A stretch of DNA of 64,000 nucleotides from Haloferax sulfurifontis ATCC BAA-897. GTDB lineage: Archaea; Halobacteriota; Halobacteria; Halobacteriales; Haloferacaceae. The position numbers were made by a program, and so were the translations under genes. Of this stretch, positions 8,492-17,233 are shown piece by piece (the first letter of the stretch is position 1; every line of letters begins with the position of its first letter). The notes under the pieces were generated by a model that was not told the DNA's origin, ran no database searches, and was given only the letters and a program-made list of their open reading frames with translations. The stretch lies in the NCBI RefSeq assembly GCF_000337835.1, contig NZ_AOLM01000003.1, forward strand, positions 1 through 64,000, in the 5' to 3' direction.

Positions 8492-8752
8492 TTACTGTTT
8501 GTTCTCGGCTTCCGTCTCGGTCGCCTCGGCCTCGTCTTCTTCCTCGTCGTCGCTCTCGCCCCCTTCTGCGCCCTTCTTTAGTTCCTCTTCGATTTCCTCG
8601 CGGCCGCGGCGGAACTCGCCCATCGCCTGCCCCGACGACCGGGCCAGTTGGGGGAGTTTGTTCGCGCCGAACAGGAGGACGACGATGAGCAGGACGATGA
8701 GCAGTTCTGGGCCGCCCGGGAGTCCGGGGAACAGCGGAATGGAATCCAGCAT
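8492..8752 (-). CDS. tatA: Twin-arginine translocase subunit TatA
   Basis: 86 residues: one N-terminal membrane helix (ELLIVLLIVVLLFGANKLP) with the conserved FG at the hinge, then an amphipathic helix (QLARSSGQAMGEFRRGREE) and a highly acidic tail. This is the TatA/E pattern. TatA forms the pore of the Tat system, which carries folded proteins, the main export route in haloarchaea. It is not next to tatC here. It is convergent with the SRP RNA gene. Confidence 0.93.
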   Translation of the reverse strand: MLDSIPLFPGLPGGPELLIVLLIVVLLFGANKLPQLARSSGQAMGEFRRGREEIEEELKKGAEGGESDDEEEDEAEATETEAENKQ

Positions 8753-8861
8753 TACGTTCGGTTACGTTCGGGGGGAAGATAAGACAGACGGTCCGCGGTG
8801 GTTCGTCGAATCCGTCGCAGTCCGCGTGTTTCGCTCGGACCACCACGACGTCACGCCCGCG

Positions 8862-9632
8862 TCACCGCCAACTGGTCCAGCCGCCGTCGACGACGATGGA
8901 CTCGCCGGTGACGTACTTCGAGAGGTCGCTGGCGAGGAACACCGCCACGCCGGCCACGTCGTCCGGTTCGCCCTGCCGACCGAGCGGAATCATCGCGGTC
9001 AACTGCGCCATCTGCTCCTCGCTGGTCTCTTCGGCCCCCTCGGGACCGATTTTCGTCTTGATAGCGCCGGGGTGAATCGCGTTCACCCGGACGCCGTCGC
9101 CGCCGAGGCCGTGGGCGAGCGAGTACGAGAGCGTCCGAACGGCCCCCTTCGACGCGCTGTACGACGGGTAGTTGCCGTTGCCGAAGATGCCGTTGACGCT
9201 GGAGACGTTGATGATGCTCCCTCCGCCGGACTCGACCATCCGCGTCGCGGCCGCCTGCGCCCCGAAGTACACGCCCTTCAGGTTGATGTCCATCATCTGT
9301 TGGAACTCGGCTTCGGTGACTTCGAGGAACTCCTCGGGTCGCCAGATGCCGGCGTTGTTCACCATCACGTCCACGCCGCCGAACGCCTCGGCGGCGTCCA
9401 TCGCCGCCTCGAACGCGGCCGGGTCGGTCACGTCGAGTTCGACGTACGTCGCCGACGAGTCGGTGTCCGACTCGATTTGCTCGTGGGTCGGCGCGCCGCC
9501 CTCCTTCGGGTCTTCGCGGATGTCGCAGACCACCACGTCAGCGCCCTCCTCGGCGTAGGCCAGCGCGATTCCCCGTCCGATTCCTGAGCTACCGCCGGTT
9601 ACGACCGCGACGCGGCCGTCGAGCAGACTCAT
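8862..9632 (-). CDS. SDR-family NAD(P)-dependent oxidoreductase (FabG/glucose-1-dehydrogenase-like)
   Basis: 256 residues from the ATG at 9632; a GTG nine bases upstream is in frame but less likely. Classical short-chain dehydrogenase: nucleotide motif TGGSSGIGRG, the NNAGIW strand, catalytic Ser in INVSSVNG, and the YSASK tyrosine/lysine pair. D at the end of beta-2 (VVCDIRED) suggests NAD preference. The C-terminal TGESIVVDGGWTSW ending is typical of 3-oxoacyl-ACP reductase-like members. The substrate cannot be assigned; neighbours give no pathway. Confidence 0.9.
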   Translation of the reverse strand: MSLLDGRVAVVTGGSSGIGRGIALAYAEEGADVVVCDIREDPKEGGAPTHEQIESDTDSSATYVELDVTDPAAFEAAMDAAEAFGGVDVMVNNAGIWRPEEFLEVTEAEFQQMMDINLKGVYFGAQAAATRMVESGGGSIINVSSVNGIFGNGNYPSYSASKGAVRTLSYSLAHGLGGDGVRVNAIHPGAIKTKIGPEGAEETSEEQMAQLTAMIPLGRQGEPDDVAGVAVFLASDLSKYVTGESIVVDGGWTSWR

Positions 9633-9745
9633 GTGTGACACACCTCACACGAATATGGTGGGAACGATAGTTAAGGATAGCCGCCGATTCCGACGGGGTG
9701 AGAGTCGCTGAATGCTCTCCGCGGCGAGTAGCGGTTCGGAGAAGA

Positions 9746-9816
9746 TGCACCGGCTGGGAATCGAACCCAGATAATTGGCTTGGAAGGCCAATGTCTTACC
9801 ATTAGACCACCGGTGC
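9746..9816 (-). tRNA. tRNA-Gly (anticodon UCC)
   Basis: Read on the minus strand, the acceptor arm GCACCGG pairs with CCGGTGC at the 3' end, followed by discriminator A. The D arm contains GGTCTAATGGTAAGAC. The anticodon stem ATTGG/CCAAT closes a CTTCCAA loop with UCC at its centre. The T arm is CTGGG-TTCGATT-CCCAG. 71 nt, no intron, and no encoded CCA. Confidence 0.96.
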
Positions 9817-9840
9817 TCGTTTCATTCGCACCGTGCATCG

Positions 9841-9922
9841 ACGGACTCCGTCCGTCTCAACACCTGTGCTCGCTCGCTTCGCTCGCTCGCACCGAGCCTC
9901 GGCCTCGCTTCGCTCGGCCGAG
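9841..9922. repeat. Two short perfect inverted repeats upstream of tRNA-Gly
   Basis: ACGGAC (9841-9846) and GTCCGT (9850-9855) form a tight hairpin. CTCGGCC (9898-9904) and GGCCGAG (9916-9922) form a second with an 11-base loop. They lie between the lipoprotein stop and the tRNA 5' end and may be terminator-like or simply GC-rich spacer. Confidence 0.4.
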
Positions 9923-9993
9923 ATACCGGTGCGCGCGAACGCCGCGTCTATCCCTTCATTCTCGACGCCCCAATAAGGATGTTACCTTTTCGG

Positions 9994-11280
9994 TCAGGCG
10001 GCGAGGGAGGTCGATTCGCCGCCCTCGGCGGGGTTGTCGGGGGCGCTCCCGACGACTTCGAACTCGAACTCGGTCTCGGTTTCCGCCTCCCCGTCGACGG
10101 CGACCACCGTCACGTCCCGCTCGCCGGGGATGGCGACGCCTAACTCGCCGTCGGCGTCGGTGGTTCCGGCGGTCTCGCCGTTTATCGTCACCGTCGCGTT
10201 CTCCACGGGCGTCCCGTTCCGCGTGACGACGACCGTCGCGTTCTCGCCGGCGGAGACGTTCCCGTCGAAGCTCACGGTGAGGTTGCCCTCGGCGTCGGTT
10301 TCGGCGCGCTCGCCGTCGTCGCCGGTCTCGTTCTCGGCCGCTTCGACCCCGGCGTTCGCGTCTGCCTCGGCCTCTGCCTCAGCTTCGGCGTCCGCGTCGG
10401 CCGTCTCCTCCGCGCCGACCGTCGTAATCGGGACGTTCGTCCCCGACTCGCTCACGACGGGCTTGAGGACGTACTTCCCGCTCCCTCCCGCCTCGAACGC
10501 GGTGATGTCGAAGACGAAGTCCACGGACTCGCCGTTGCCGACTTCGAAGTCCGTGTTGAGCTGGAGCTTGTTGCTCGGGAGCTTCACGTCGACCTGTTCG
10601 CCGGTCTTCAGCGTCCCGTTCACGTCGCTCACCTGCACGAAGACCTTCGTGTAGTTCCCTTCGGGGACGTCGTACTCGCCGACGAGACTCGCGTTCTCGC
10701 CCTGTAGCTCGGTCAGGTCGACGGTCGCGTCGTCGACCTCGTAGGTGACGCTCGACTCGCCTTCGGCCGCGTCGGTGTCGTTCGCGTCGGCCGGTTCTTC
10801 GGTCTCAGCGTCGGCGTCGGCATCAGCGTCGGCGCCGACCGACCCGTTGGTCGAGGCGGACCCGTTCGTCGTGTTCGCCGTCGCGTTGGCTTCGATTTCT
10901 ACCTCGACACTCGCGTTCGCCTCCGCGTCGGCGTCGGTCGCGGCGTCGGTATCAGTTTCGGCGTCGGTTTCTGTCTCAGTCTCGGTTTCCGCGTCGCCGC
11001 CGTCGGCTTCGGCTTCCGCGTCACCGTCCGCGCGGACGAGCGTCACGCGCTCGATGGTGACGTTGAGGTGTTCGAAGTCCGCGATGGCGTTCTGCTCGTC
11101 GCTCACGTAGAAGTTCACGGTCCCGGTCCGGGCCGCGTCGCCGCCGTCGGACGACGCGGTCGTCGTCGCGTCGGCGCTCCCGTCTGTCTGCGTCTCGGTC
11201 ATCGTGCCGGCCCCGCCCGCACAGCCGGCCAGTACGACCATGAGCGCGAGCAGGACAGTCGCAAGTCCAGTACGTTTCAT
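9994..11280 (-). CDS. DUF4382-like secreted lipoprotein with acidic low-complexity region
   Basis: 428 residues. The N-terminus is a signal peptide with lipobox LAGC (cysteine about residue 20), so a membrane-anchored surface protein. Residues from about 53 (TGTVNFYVSDEQNAIADFEH) and again about 165-280 match the DUF4382 beta-sandwich. They are interrupted by a roughly 80-residue Ala/Asp/Glu/Thr low-complexity insert. A second beta domain near the C-terminus (NATVVVTRNGTPVENATVTI) resembles a carboxypeptidase-regulatory/Ig-like fold. No enzymatic residues. Likely a cell-surface adhesion or binding protein; the ligand is unknown. Confidence 0.85.
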   Translation of the reverse strand: MKRTGLATVLLALMVVLAGCAGGAGTMTETQTDGSADATTTASSDGGDAARTGTVNFYVSDEQNAIADFEHLNVTIERVTLVRADGDAEAEADGGDAETETETETDAETDTDAATDADAEANASVEVEIEANATANTTNGSASTNGSVGADADADADAETEEPADANDTDAAEGESSVTYEVDDATVDLTELQGENASLVGEYDVPEGNYTKVFVQVSDVNGTLKTGEQVDVKLPSNKLQLNTDFEVGNGESVDFVFDITAFEAGGSGKYVLKPVVSESGTNVPITTVGAEETADADAEAEAEAEADANAGVEAAENETGDDGERAETDAEGNLTVSFDGNVSAGENATVVVTRNGTPVENATVTINGETAGTTDADGELGVAIPGERDVTVVAVDGEAETETEFEFEVVGSAPDNPAEGGESTSLAA

Positions 11281-11363
11281 CGTGGGAGACCGTACTGGCC
11301 GAGAGAACTTTAGAAGGGTGTTCGTACGCTTCGGTTTTCACCGAATTTCGCCGAATTACGGCC

Positions 11364-12392
11364 TCAGTCGTCCGCGTGCGACTCGTTGAACCGTTTCGCC
11401 TTGTCGAGCAGGCCGGGCGAGATGCCGGGCACGTCGTCGACGCTCACCGCGCCCTCGGCGCGAATCTCGTCGAGGCTCTTGGGGAACTCGCGGAGTTCCA
11501 TGTGGACGGCGATGCCCGCTTTCGCGCCCTTGCCCATCGCCACCGGAATCTGGTTGTGACCGGGGGTGATGTCTCCGACCGCGAACACGCCGTCGACGCT
11601 GGTCCGGCCGTGGTCGTCCACGGGGACCGTCCCGTCGTCGTCGAGGTCCACGTCGAGCGCCTCGAACAGCGTCGTGTTGTAGTTCGAGCCGTACATGGCG
11701 AAGCCGCCTTTGTACTCGCGGACGCTCCCGTCTTCGAACTCGAAGCTCTCCAGCCAGCCGTCGTCGCGCTTCGTCATGCCCGAAATCTCCTCCTCGACGA
11801 TGTCGACGGGGTGCGCGCGGACGAGTTCGTCCGTCTCCTCGGACCACGTCGGCTCGTCGCCGCGAAGTAGCAGGTCCACCTCGTCGGTGAAGTTGAGCAT
11901 TATCATGGCGACGTAGGCCGCCGAGTCGGAGTGGCCCATCACGTACACCGACTCGTCGACGAACATGTAGGCGTCGCAGTGGAGGCAGTAGTGCAGGCCC
12001 TTGCCGGTGCGGGGAAGCGGCGGGTCGGGCCGCTCGTCGTTGAAGCCGACGCCGAGGACAACGCGGTCGGCGACGAACTCGCCCTCGTTACCGACGAGGC
12101 GGAACCGACCGTCGTCCAACCGCTCCGCGTCGGTCACGAAGTCGCGGTGGATGTCGGTCCCGTAGTCTTCGAGCTGGCCGCGCGCGGTTTCGAGGAACTC
12201 GTTGCCGGAGACGTCCTCGGTGACGCCGATGACGTTGTGCGTGTCGAGCATCATGGCCGCGCGGCCGCCGCCGCGGTCAACGAGCGCGGTGTCGTGGCCC
12301 AGTCGCGTCGTGTAGAGCGCGGTCTGAAGCCCCGCCGGGCCGCCCCCCACGACGACAACCTCGTACTCCCGTGGTTCGTTGGTCTCGGTCAT
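11364..12392 (-). CDS. Thioredoxin-reductase-like FAD-dependent oxidoreductase
   Basis: 342 residues. FAD-binding GGGPAGL motif at 16-22, redox CxxC at C136-C139 (HYCLHCDAY), and the C-terminal FAD contact DGVFAVGDITPGHNQ. Immediately after the CxxC, the usual NADPH-binding GGGDSA region reads VMGHSDSAAY, so cofactor use may differ from standard thioredoxin reductase. Haloarchaea carry several paralogues of this fold and only some reduce thioredoxin. No thioredoxin gene is adjacent. Monocistronic. Confidence 0.88.
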   Translation of the reverse strand: MTETNEPREYEVVVVGGGPAGLQTALYTTRLGHDTALVDRGGGRAAMMLDTHNVIGVTEDVSGNEFLETARGQLEDYGTDIHRDFVTDAERLDDGRFRLVGNEGEFVADRVVLGVGFNDERPDPPLPRTGKGLHYCLHCDAYMFVDESVYVMGHSDSAAYVAMIMLNFTDEVDLLLRGDEPTWSEETDELVRAHPVDIVEEEISGMTKRDDGWLESFEFEDGSVREYKGGFAMYGSNYNTTLFEALDVDLDDDGTVPVDDHGRTSVDGVFAVGDITPGHNQIPVAMGKGAKAGIAVHMELREFPKSLDEIRAEGAVSVDDVPGISPGLLDKAKRFNESHADD

Positions 12393-12526
12393 ACACGGGC
12401 ATTCGTCGCGGCGCTCTTAAGCCCACATCACCTGTGCGCGGCCGGCATCCACCCGAACCGTGATAGCAAGCGGCACGATTCCGTCCGGCGTCCGAAACCG
12501 TCCGCACCTCTCAGCGCCCGCGCCCT

Positions 12527-13180
12527 TCAGTTTCCGGCGACGACGGCGTAGCAGTTCCCGCTCGAAACCGTCGATTCGACCACCGAGAGGTCGCTCGCGT
12601 CGAGGTCGGCGTCGAACTCGTCGGGCGCGTAGATGTGGTAAAATCGGGGGACCGTCTCGCCGCCGGGGAGCGTCCAATCGACCGTCGTGTCGAACCCGTC
12701 CTCGCGGTCGAACGTGTCGTGGGCGGTGCTCCACGCGCTGACGACCGCGCGGCCGTCGGCGCCGAGCACGCGCGCGAGTTCGTTCAGGCTGGCGACGCGC
12801 GCCGCCCGCGGCGCGAGGTGGTGAATCGTCGCCACGTACACCGCGAGGTCGAAGGCGTCGTCGTCGAAGGGGAGCCGCGAGGCGTCGCCCTGCACGAGTC
12901 CGGCGTCGAAGCCGCGTTCGGCCGCCCGCGCGACCGCCTCGTCGAGGAGGCCGCGGCTCACGTCGAGACCGACGACGTCCTCGGCGTGCCCGGAGAGGAG
13001 TTCGACGTGCCGGCCGTTTCCACAGCCGAGGTCGAGCGCGCGGTCGGCCGGCCCCAACTCGGTCGCGTCGGCGACGAACGACTCGACTTCGGGCCACGGG
13101 TACTCGCGGGTCGACGCGAAGTGCGACGCGATGCGGTCGTACGTCTCGCGGACCCCGTCTCGGGGTTCGTCTCCGTCCAT
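12527..13180 (-). CDS. Class I SAM-dependent methyltransferase, Trm9/ALKBH8-like
   Basis: 217 residues. Motif I is LDLGCGNGRH, the acidic SAM ribose contact is VVGLDVS, and motif IV reads DLAVYVATIHHL. The N-terminal YDRIASHF...YPWPEVESF pattern is the one seen in Trm9-like tRNA wobble-uridine methyltransferases, which modify carboxymethyluridine, so tRNA modification is the best guess. Other small-molecule substrates cannot be excluded. The neighbours (flavoprotein, pilus genes) are not informative. Confidence 0.8.
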   Translation of the reverse strand: MDGDEPRDGVRETYDRIASHFASTREYPWPEVESFVADATELGPADRALDLGCGNGRHVELLSGHAEDVVGLDVSRGLLDEAVARAAERGFDAGLVQGDASRLPFDDDAFDLAVYVATIHHLAPRAARVASLNELARVLGADGRAVVSAWSTAHDTFDREDGFDTTVDWTLPGGETVPRFYHIYAPDEFDADLDASDLSVVESTVSSGNCYAVVAGN

Positions 13181-13309
13181 GCCGGTCGGTCGGGGCGGCG
13201 GGACAAAGACCGCACGGGTCGCGGGCGACCAGCGCCGGCGGCGGAACGCGGCTTCGACCCGGCGACTGCGGGGGGCGCGGGAGACGCGAGAGGCACAGGA
13301 GCCGGGGCG

Positions 13310-15436
13310 TCAGATGAACATGAACATCACGTAGGTGATGACGAGCAGGACGACGGCGTGTTTGACGCCGTCGGCGACCTGTCCCTCACCGAGCTGTCCG
13401 GCGACGAGGCCGGAGCAGAGCCCCTGAATCGCCGTGACGTGGAAGAACAACAGCGTGTACGAGGCCGTGTTTACGTCCCGGAGACCGGAGAACGTGCCCG
13501 AGCTGACGCCCGCGACGTCGCCGGAGCCGACGGCACCGGCGCTGGCCTGCTCGACCGCGGGGATGAACGACACCGTCAGCGCGGCGACGATACCGAGGAA
13601 GACGAGAAACGAGATGTAGATGACGAGGAGGTAGGTGACCATCTCCTGGTTCCGCTCGCGGGCGAGGCGGCGGCTGTCTTGGGCCTCGTTGGCCGCGATG
13701 CGGAGCACGGGCGCGAGGTCGCCGCTGGCGCTCATCGCGTTGGCGATGAGCGTCACCGACCGCGACACCATCGGGCTGGCCGTCCGGCGGTCCATCCGCC
13801 GGAGCGCGGTCTGGGCGTCGGCCCCCCAGTCGATGTCGCGGACGACGCGCTCGACCTCGTCGCCGAGCGGTCCGAGGTCCGACGCCGACACCCGGCGGAG
13901 GCTCTGGACGACCGTCAGGCCGGCCTCGTTGACGCTGGCGAGGCGGTCGAGGAAGTCGGGCATACTCTGCTCGATGGTGCGAATCCGGCGCTTACGCACC
14001 TCGTACAGCGCCGCGACGACGACGAGCGCGCCGACTGCGGCCTCGACGACGTGTTGGTCCGCCGCGCCGGCGACGTCGAGTATCGTGGGGTCCGCGGGGA
14101 GCGTGGTCCGGAGCGCGACCCAGACCAGCCCCAGCGGGACGGTGAGCGCGAGCGTGGCGAGCGGCTTGCGTCCGAGGCTATCGAGCGGGCGCTCGAACCA
14201 GTCGCGAACCGCGCGGAAGCGGTCGTAGGCGGCGAGTCGCTCGCGGTTCGCGCCCCACGGGTCGCCTCGGAGGTCGGTCTCGCCGCCGTCGGTCTCAGCC
14301 GGCCCCTCGCCGCCGGCGATTGCGCCGATGCGGCGAGCCGAGTCGCTCGCGGTGTCAGCCCCGTCGTCCGCGACCGTCGCGCCCCGGAGCGACTCGGTGA
14401 TGCTGTCGATGTAGACGACGAACCCGAAACTCGCCAGCGGGATGCCGACGTAGCCGACGATGCGGATGAGCGTCAGCGTGTCCGCGAGGACGAGGCCGAT
14501 GACGACGAGGACGGTGATGAAAAACAGCGGGCCGGCGACGAGGACGGTGACGTACACCTCCGCGAACGTCGAAAGCAGGTCGAGGTACTGCTGTTGTTGG
14601 GCCTCCGCCTCCGCCTGAAACCGCTCGTACTGCTCTTGGAGGAACGACGAGAGGTTGCGGCCGCTCCCGAGGACGCTCGCGAGGTTCTCGGCGAACTCTT
14701 CGAGGCTCGGACTCGGCGTCCGCGTGGCCATCGACTGGAGGGCCGTGAGCACGTCGGTGCCGAAGGCGTCCATGTCGCGGACGACGATGCCGACCTCGCG
14801 CGCCGCCTCGCCGTAGATGGCCTCGTTTCGGGCCAGCGTCTCCAGCACCTTCGGGAACGGCATCCCCGACCGCGACAGCGCGAAGACGAACGCGACCGTC
14901 CGCGGGAGCGTCGCCTCGATCTCCGACGAGCGGGTCCGCGCCCGCTCGGTGAGGACGTACCACCGACCCCAGTAGACGCCGAGCGCGAGGAGCGTCCCGA
15001 GCGTCGCGCTCGAAAGCAGGAGCGCGAGAAACAGGTCGCGGAGCGGGAGCGCCTGAATGCTCGTGAGGCCGCCGAGGAAGCCGAGCGGGGCGGGGAGGAC
15101 CTCACGAATCGTCTCGGACTGGACGGCGAGGGTGTCGAGCGTCGCGGCGGCGAGGTAGACGCCGAAGACGCTCCCGGTGACGCCGAAGACGCTCGCCATG
15201 AGGAGCGTCCGCGAGGCGTACACCCGGTGCGTGACGCTCACGTGCGCCGCCCGCAGTTGGTTTCGTTGTCCCCTGCGCCGGGGGTTCTCGTTGGCGACGT
15301 AGAACCCGAAGACGGAGAGCGCGACCCGCGAGACGAGGAGGTCGGCGGCGCGGCTCACCGGCGACAGGACGACGGGGAGGACGAGGAGGACGGCGAGGAA
15401 GAGCGGAAGCAGGAACAGCGACTGCGCGGCGGCCAT
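13310..15436 (-). CDS. pilC: Archaeal type IV pilus/secretion membrane platform protein (PilC/TadC-like)
   Basis: 708 residues, about twice the bacterial GspF length, as usual in archaea. It has two T2SSF domains, around 180-330 (FVFALSRSGMPFPKVLETLAR) and 480-640 (FLDRLASVNEAGLTVVQSL), and about eight membrane helices. It is the platform on which the ATPase assembles pilins. It starts one base after the stop of the upstream pilB-like gene, so the two form an operon. No class III prepilin is recognised nearby, so the pilins it serves are probably encoded elsewhere. Confidence 0.88.
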   Translation of the reverse strand: MAAAQSLFLLPLFLAVLLVLPVVLSPVSRAADLLVSRVALSVFGFYVANENPRRRGQRNQLRAAHVSVTHRVYASRTLLMASVFGVTGSVFGVYLAAATLDTLAVQSETIREVLPAPLGFLGGLTSIQALPLRDLFLALLLSSATLGTLLALGVYWGRWYVLTERARTRSSEIEATLPRTVAFVFALSRSGMPFPKVLETLARNEAIYGEAAREVGIVVRDMDAFGTDVLTALQSMATRTPSPSLEEFAENLASVLGSGRNLSSFLQEQYERFQAEAEAQQQQYLDLLSTFAEVYVTVLVAGPLFFITVLVVIGLVLADTLTLIRIVGYVGIPLASFGFVVYIDSITESLRGATVADDGADTASDSARRIGAIAGGEGPAETDGGETDLRGDPWGANRERLAAYDRFRAVRDWFERPLDSLGRKPLATLALTVPLGLVWVALRTTLPADPTILDVAGAADQHVVEAAVGALVVVAALYEVRKRRIRTIEQSMPDFLDRLASVNEAGLTVVQSLRRVSASDLGPLGDEVERVVRDIDWGADAQTALRRMDRRTASPMVSRSVTLIANAMSASGDLAPVLRIAANEAQDSRRLARERNQEMVTYLLVIYISFLVFLGIVAALTVSFIPAVEQASAGAVGSGDVAGVSSGTFSGLRDVNTASYTLLFFHVTAIQGLCSGLVAGQLGEGQVADGVKHAVVLLVITYVMFMFI

Positions 15437-15437
15437 C

Positions 15438-17138
15438 TCAGGCCTCCGGGCCGGCGTCGACGATGTCCTCGTCGGCCTCGACGCGCCGCATCACGTCGTC
15501 GGCGTCCGCGTAGTACTCGTTGATGAGCGCGGTGAAACGCCGGTAGTCGGAGACGCCCTTGTCGAGGAGGTACCGGAGGAACGTCTCGCGTCGCCGGAGC
15601 TCGCGCCGGAGCTCGGTCCGCGACCAGCCGTTCTCGCGCTGGATTTCGGTGAGAAGCGAGCTGTCGTTCTGGCTGAACGTGTCGGTCTCGGGCTCCCACG
15701 CGAACGCAGACGAGTAGTCGAGTTCGCCGGTCCGCTGGTCGATGTCGCCGATTTCGCCGATAGTCTGCGAGCGGCGGACGCGCTCGCCGTCGTGTCGGGT
15801 GAGCGTCTGGACGCACAGCAGGTCGAGCGACTGCACCATCGCGCGCGGGACGTTGATGGGCTCGTTTTCGAGGCGGTTGATGACCGTCTCGACGCTGTCG
15901 GCGTGCATCGTCGAGAACGTCGTGTGGCCGGTGTTCATCGCCTGAAACAGCGTCACGGCCTCGTCGCCGCGCACCTCGCCGACGATGATGTACTCGGGGC
16001 GGTGCCGGAGCGCGGACCGAAGCAGGTCGTACATCGAGATGTCGGTCCCCTCGTGGAGCCGCTCGCGGGTGACGGACGACAGCCAGTTGTCGTGGTAGAG
16101 CGCGAGTTCGCGGGTGTCCTCGATGGAAAGCACCTTCGACCGCGGCGGGACGAACATCGACACCGCGTTCATCGAGGTGGTCTTGCCCGAGGCCGTCCCG
16201 CCCGCGAAGATGAGGCTCTTGTTGTGTTCGATACAGAGCCACAGGTAGGCCATCTGCTCGATGGAGAACGTGCCGTAGCGCACGAGGTCGATGGGCGTGA
16301 ACGGCTCTTCGGCGTAGAGGCGGATGGTGAACGCCGACCCCCGCGGCGTGACCTCCTCGCCGAGTGCTAGCTCTGCGCGCGCGCCGTTCGGAAGCGTCGT
16401 CCCGAGGACGGGGTCGCCGACGCTGATGTGCTGACCCGAGCGCTGGGCGAGTCGGATGACGTAGTTGTCGAGCTCCTCGGCCTCGAACGAGACGTTGGTG
16501 GCGATGTCGGTGTACTCGTCGTGGTAGACGAAAAGCGGCAGGTCGTAGCCGTCACACGAGATGTCCTCGATGTGCGGGTCCTTCATCAGCGGGTCCAGCG
16601 GTCCGTAGCCGTGGAAGTCGCGCCGGAGGTAGTACAGAAGCGTGTAGAAGGTGTTCATGTCGAGTTCCAGCCCGTACTGTTCGAGAATCGACTGGAGCTC
16701 CTCGACGAGCGCCGTCTCGGTCCGCGGGTCCGCCTCGCGGCGGTACAAAAGCGGGTCGCGGACGTCGGTGCGGACGCGTTCGAGTAGCGCCGCTTCGAAC
16801 TCGTCGAGGTCGGGCTCGACGGTGTGGTACTGGTGGGCGGTCGCGTCCGTGTCGTAGGTGACGACGACGTAGGCGAACGGGGCGTTCACCCAGTAGCGGT
16901 CGACCTCCTCGTGGCCCTCGGGAATCTCGTAGGTCCCGAGCGGCGTGTCGTCGGGCGAAAGCGGGTGCACGTCGAGGTCCGATCCCCGCAACATCTCCGC
17001 GGTCCGGCGCAGGAGCCGCCGAGCCTCGGCGGTCGCGGCGTCGAACTCCCCGCCGGCGAGGAGTCTCAACACCCCTCTGTCGGCCGGCGAGTCGCGTATC
17101 GCCTTCGTCTCAGTGGTCGTATCTCGTGGCATCGTCAC
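15438..17138 (-). CDS. pilB: Type II/IV secretion (pilus assembly) ATPase, PilB/TadA-like
   Basis: 566 residues. A poorly conserved N-terminal domain (1-130) precedes the GspE core. The Walker A motif GGTASGKTT lies at 313-321, the Asp box IEDTREL near 345, the Walker B region IIVGEVRGDEA near 380, and the His box MNTGHTTFSTMHAD after it. It energises pilin polymerisation or secretion from the cytoplasmic side of PilC. The ATG at 17138 is taken; a second ATG at 17132 is possible. A TATA-like CTTTTAAG lies near 17170-17177, about 25-30 bases upstream of a near-leaderless start. Confidence 0.92.
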   Translation of the reverse strand: MTMPRDTTTETKAIRDSPADRGVLRLLAGGEFDAATAEARRLLRRTAEMLRGSDLDVHPLSPDDTPLGTYEIPEGHEEVDRYWVNAPFAYVVVTYDTDATAHQYHTVEPDLDEFEAALLERVRTDVRDPLLYRREADPRTETALVEELQSILEQYGLELDMNTFYTLLYYLRRDFHGYGPLDPLMKDPHIEDISCDGYDLPLFVYHDEYTDIATNVSFEAEELDNYVIRLAQRSGQHISVGDPVLGTTLPNGARAELALGEEVTPRGSAFTIRLYAEEPFTPIDLVRYGTFSIEQMAYLWLCIEHNKSLIFAGGTASGKTTSMNAVSMFVPPRSKVLSIEDTRELALYHDNWLSSVTRERLHEGTDISMYDLLRSALRHRPEYIIVGEVRGDEAVTLFQAMNTGHTTFSTMHADSVETVINRLENEPINVPRAMVQSLDLLCVQTLTRHDGERVRRSQTIGEIGDIDQRTGELDYSSAFAWEPETDTFSQNDSSLLTEIQRENGWSRTELRRELRRRETFLRYLLDKGVSDYRRFTALINEYYADADDVMRRVEADEDIVDAGPEA

Positions 17139-17233
17139 CCGGTCAGTTGGTCGGGAGGTATGGCGGGTCAGTACTTAAAAGGTCCGCGCGGGAGACTGTC
17201 ACTCGGTGTGAACGACCGGCTCGCGGCTTCGGC

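Noticed and set aside
9841..9960. GCTCGCTTCGCTCGC-type repeats as a CRISPR or origin
   Set aside because: Short, irregular and without spacers; common in haloarchaeal spacers.
12635..15523. 962-codon open frame on the plus strand
   Set aside because: Antisense to the methyltransferase and pilC genes; Arg/Asp/Glu-rich pattern typical of GC-driven shadow frames.
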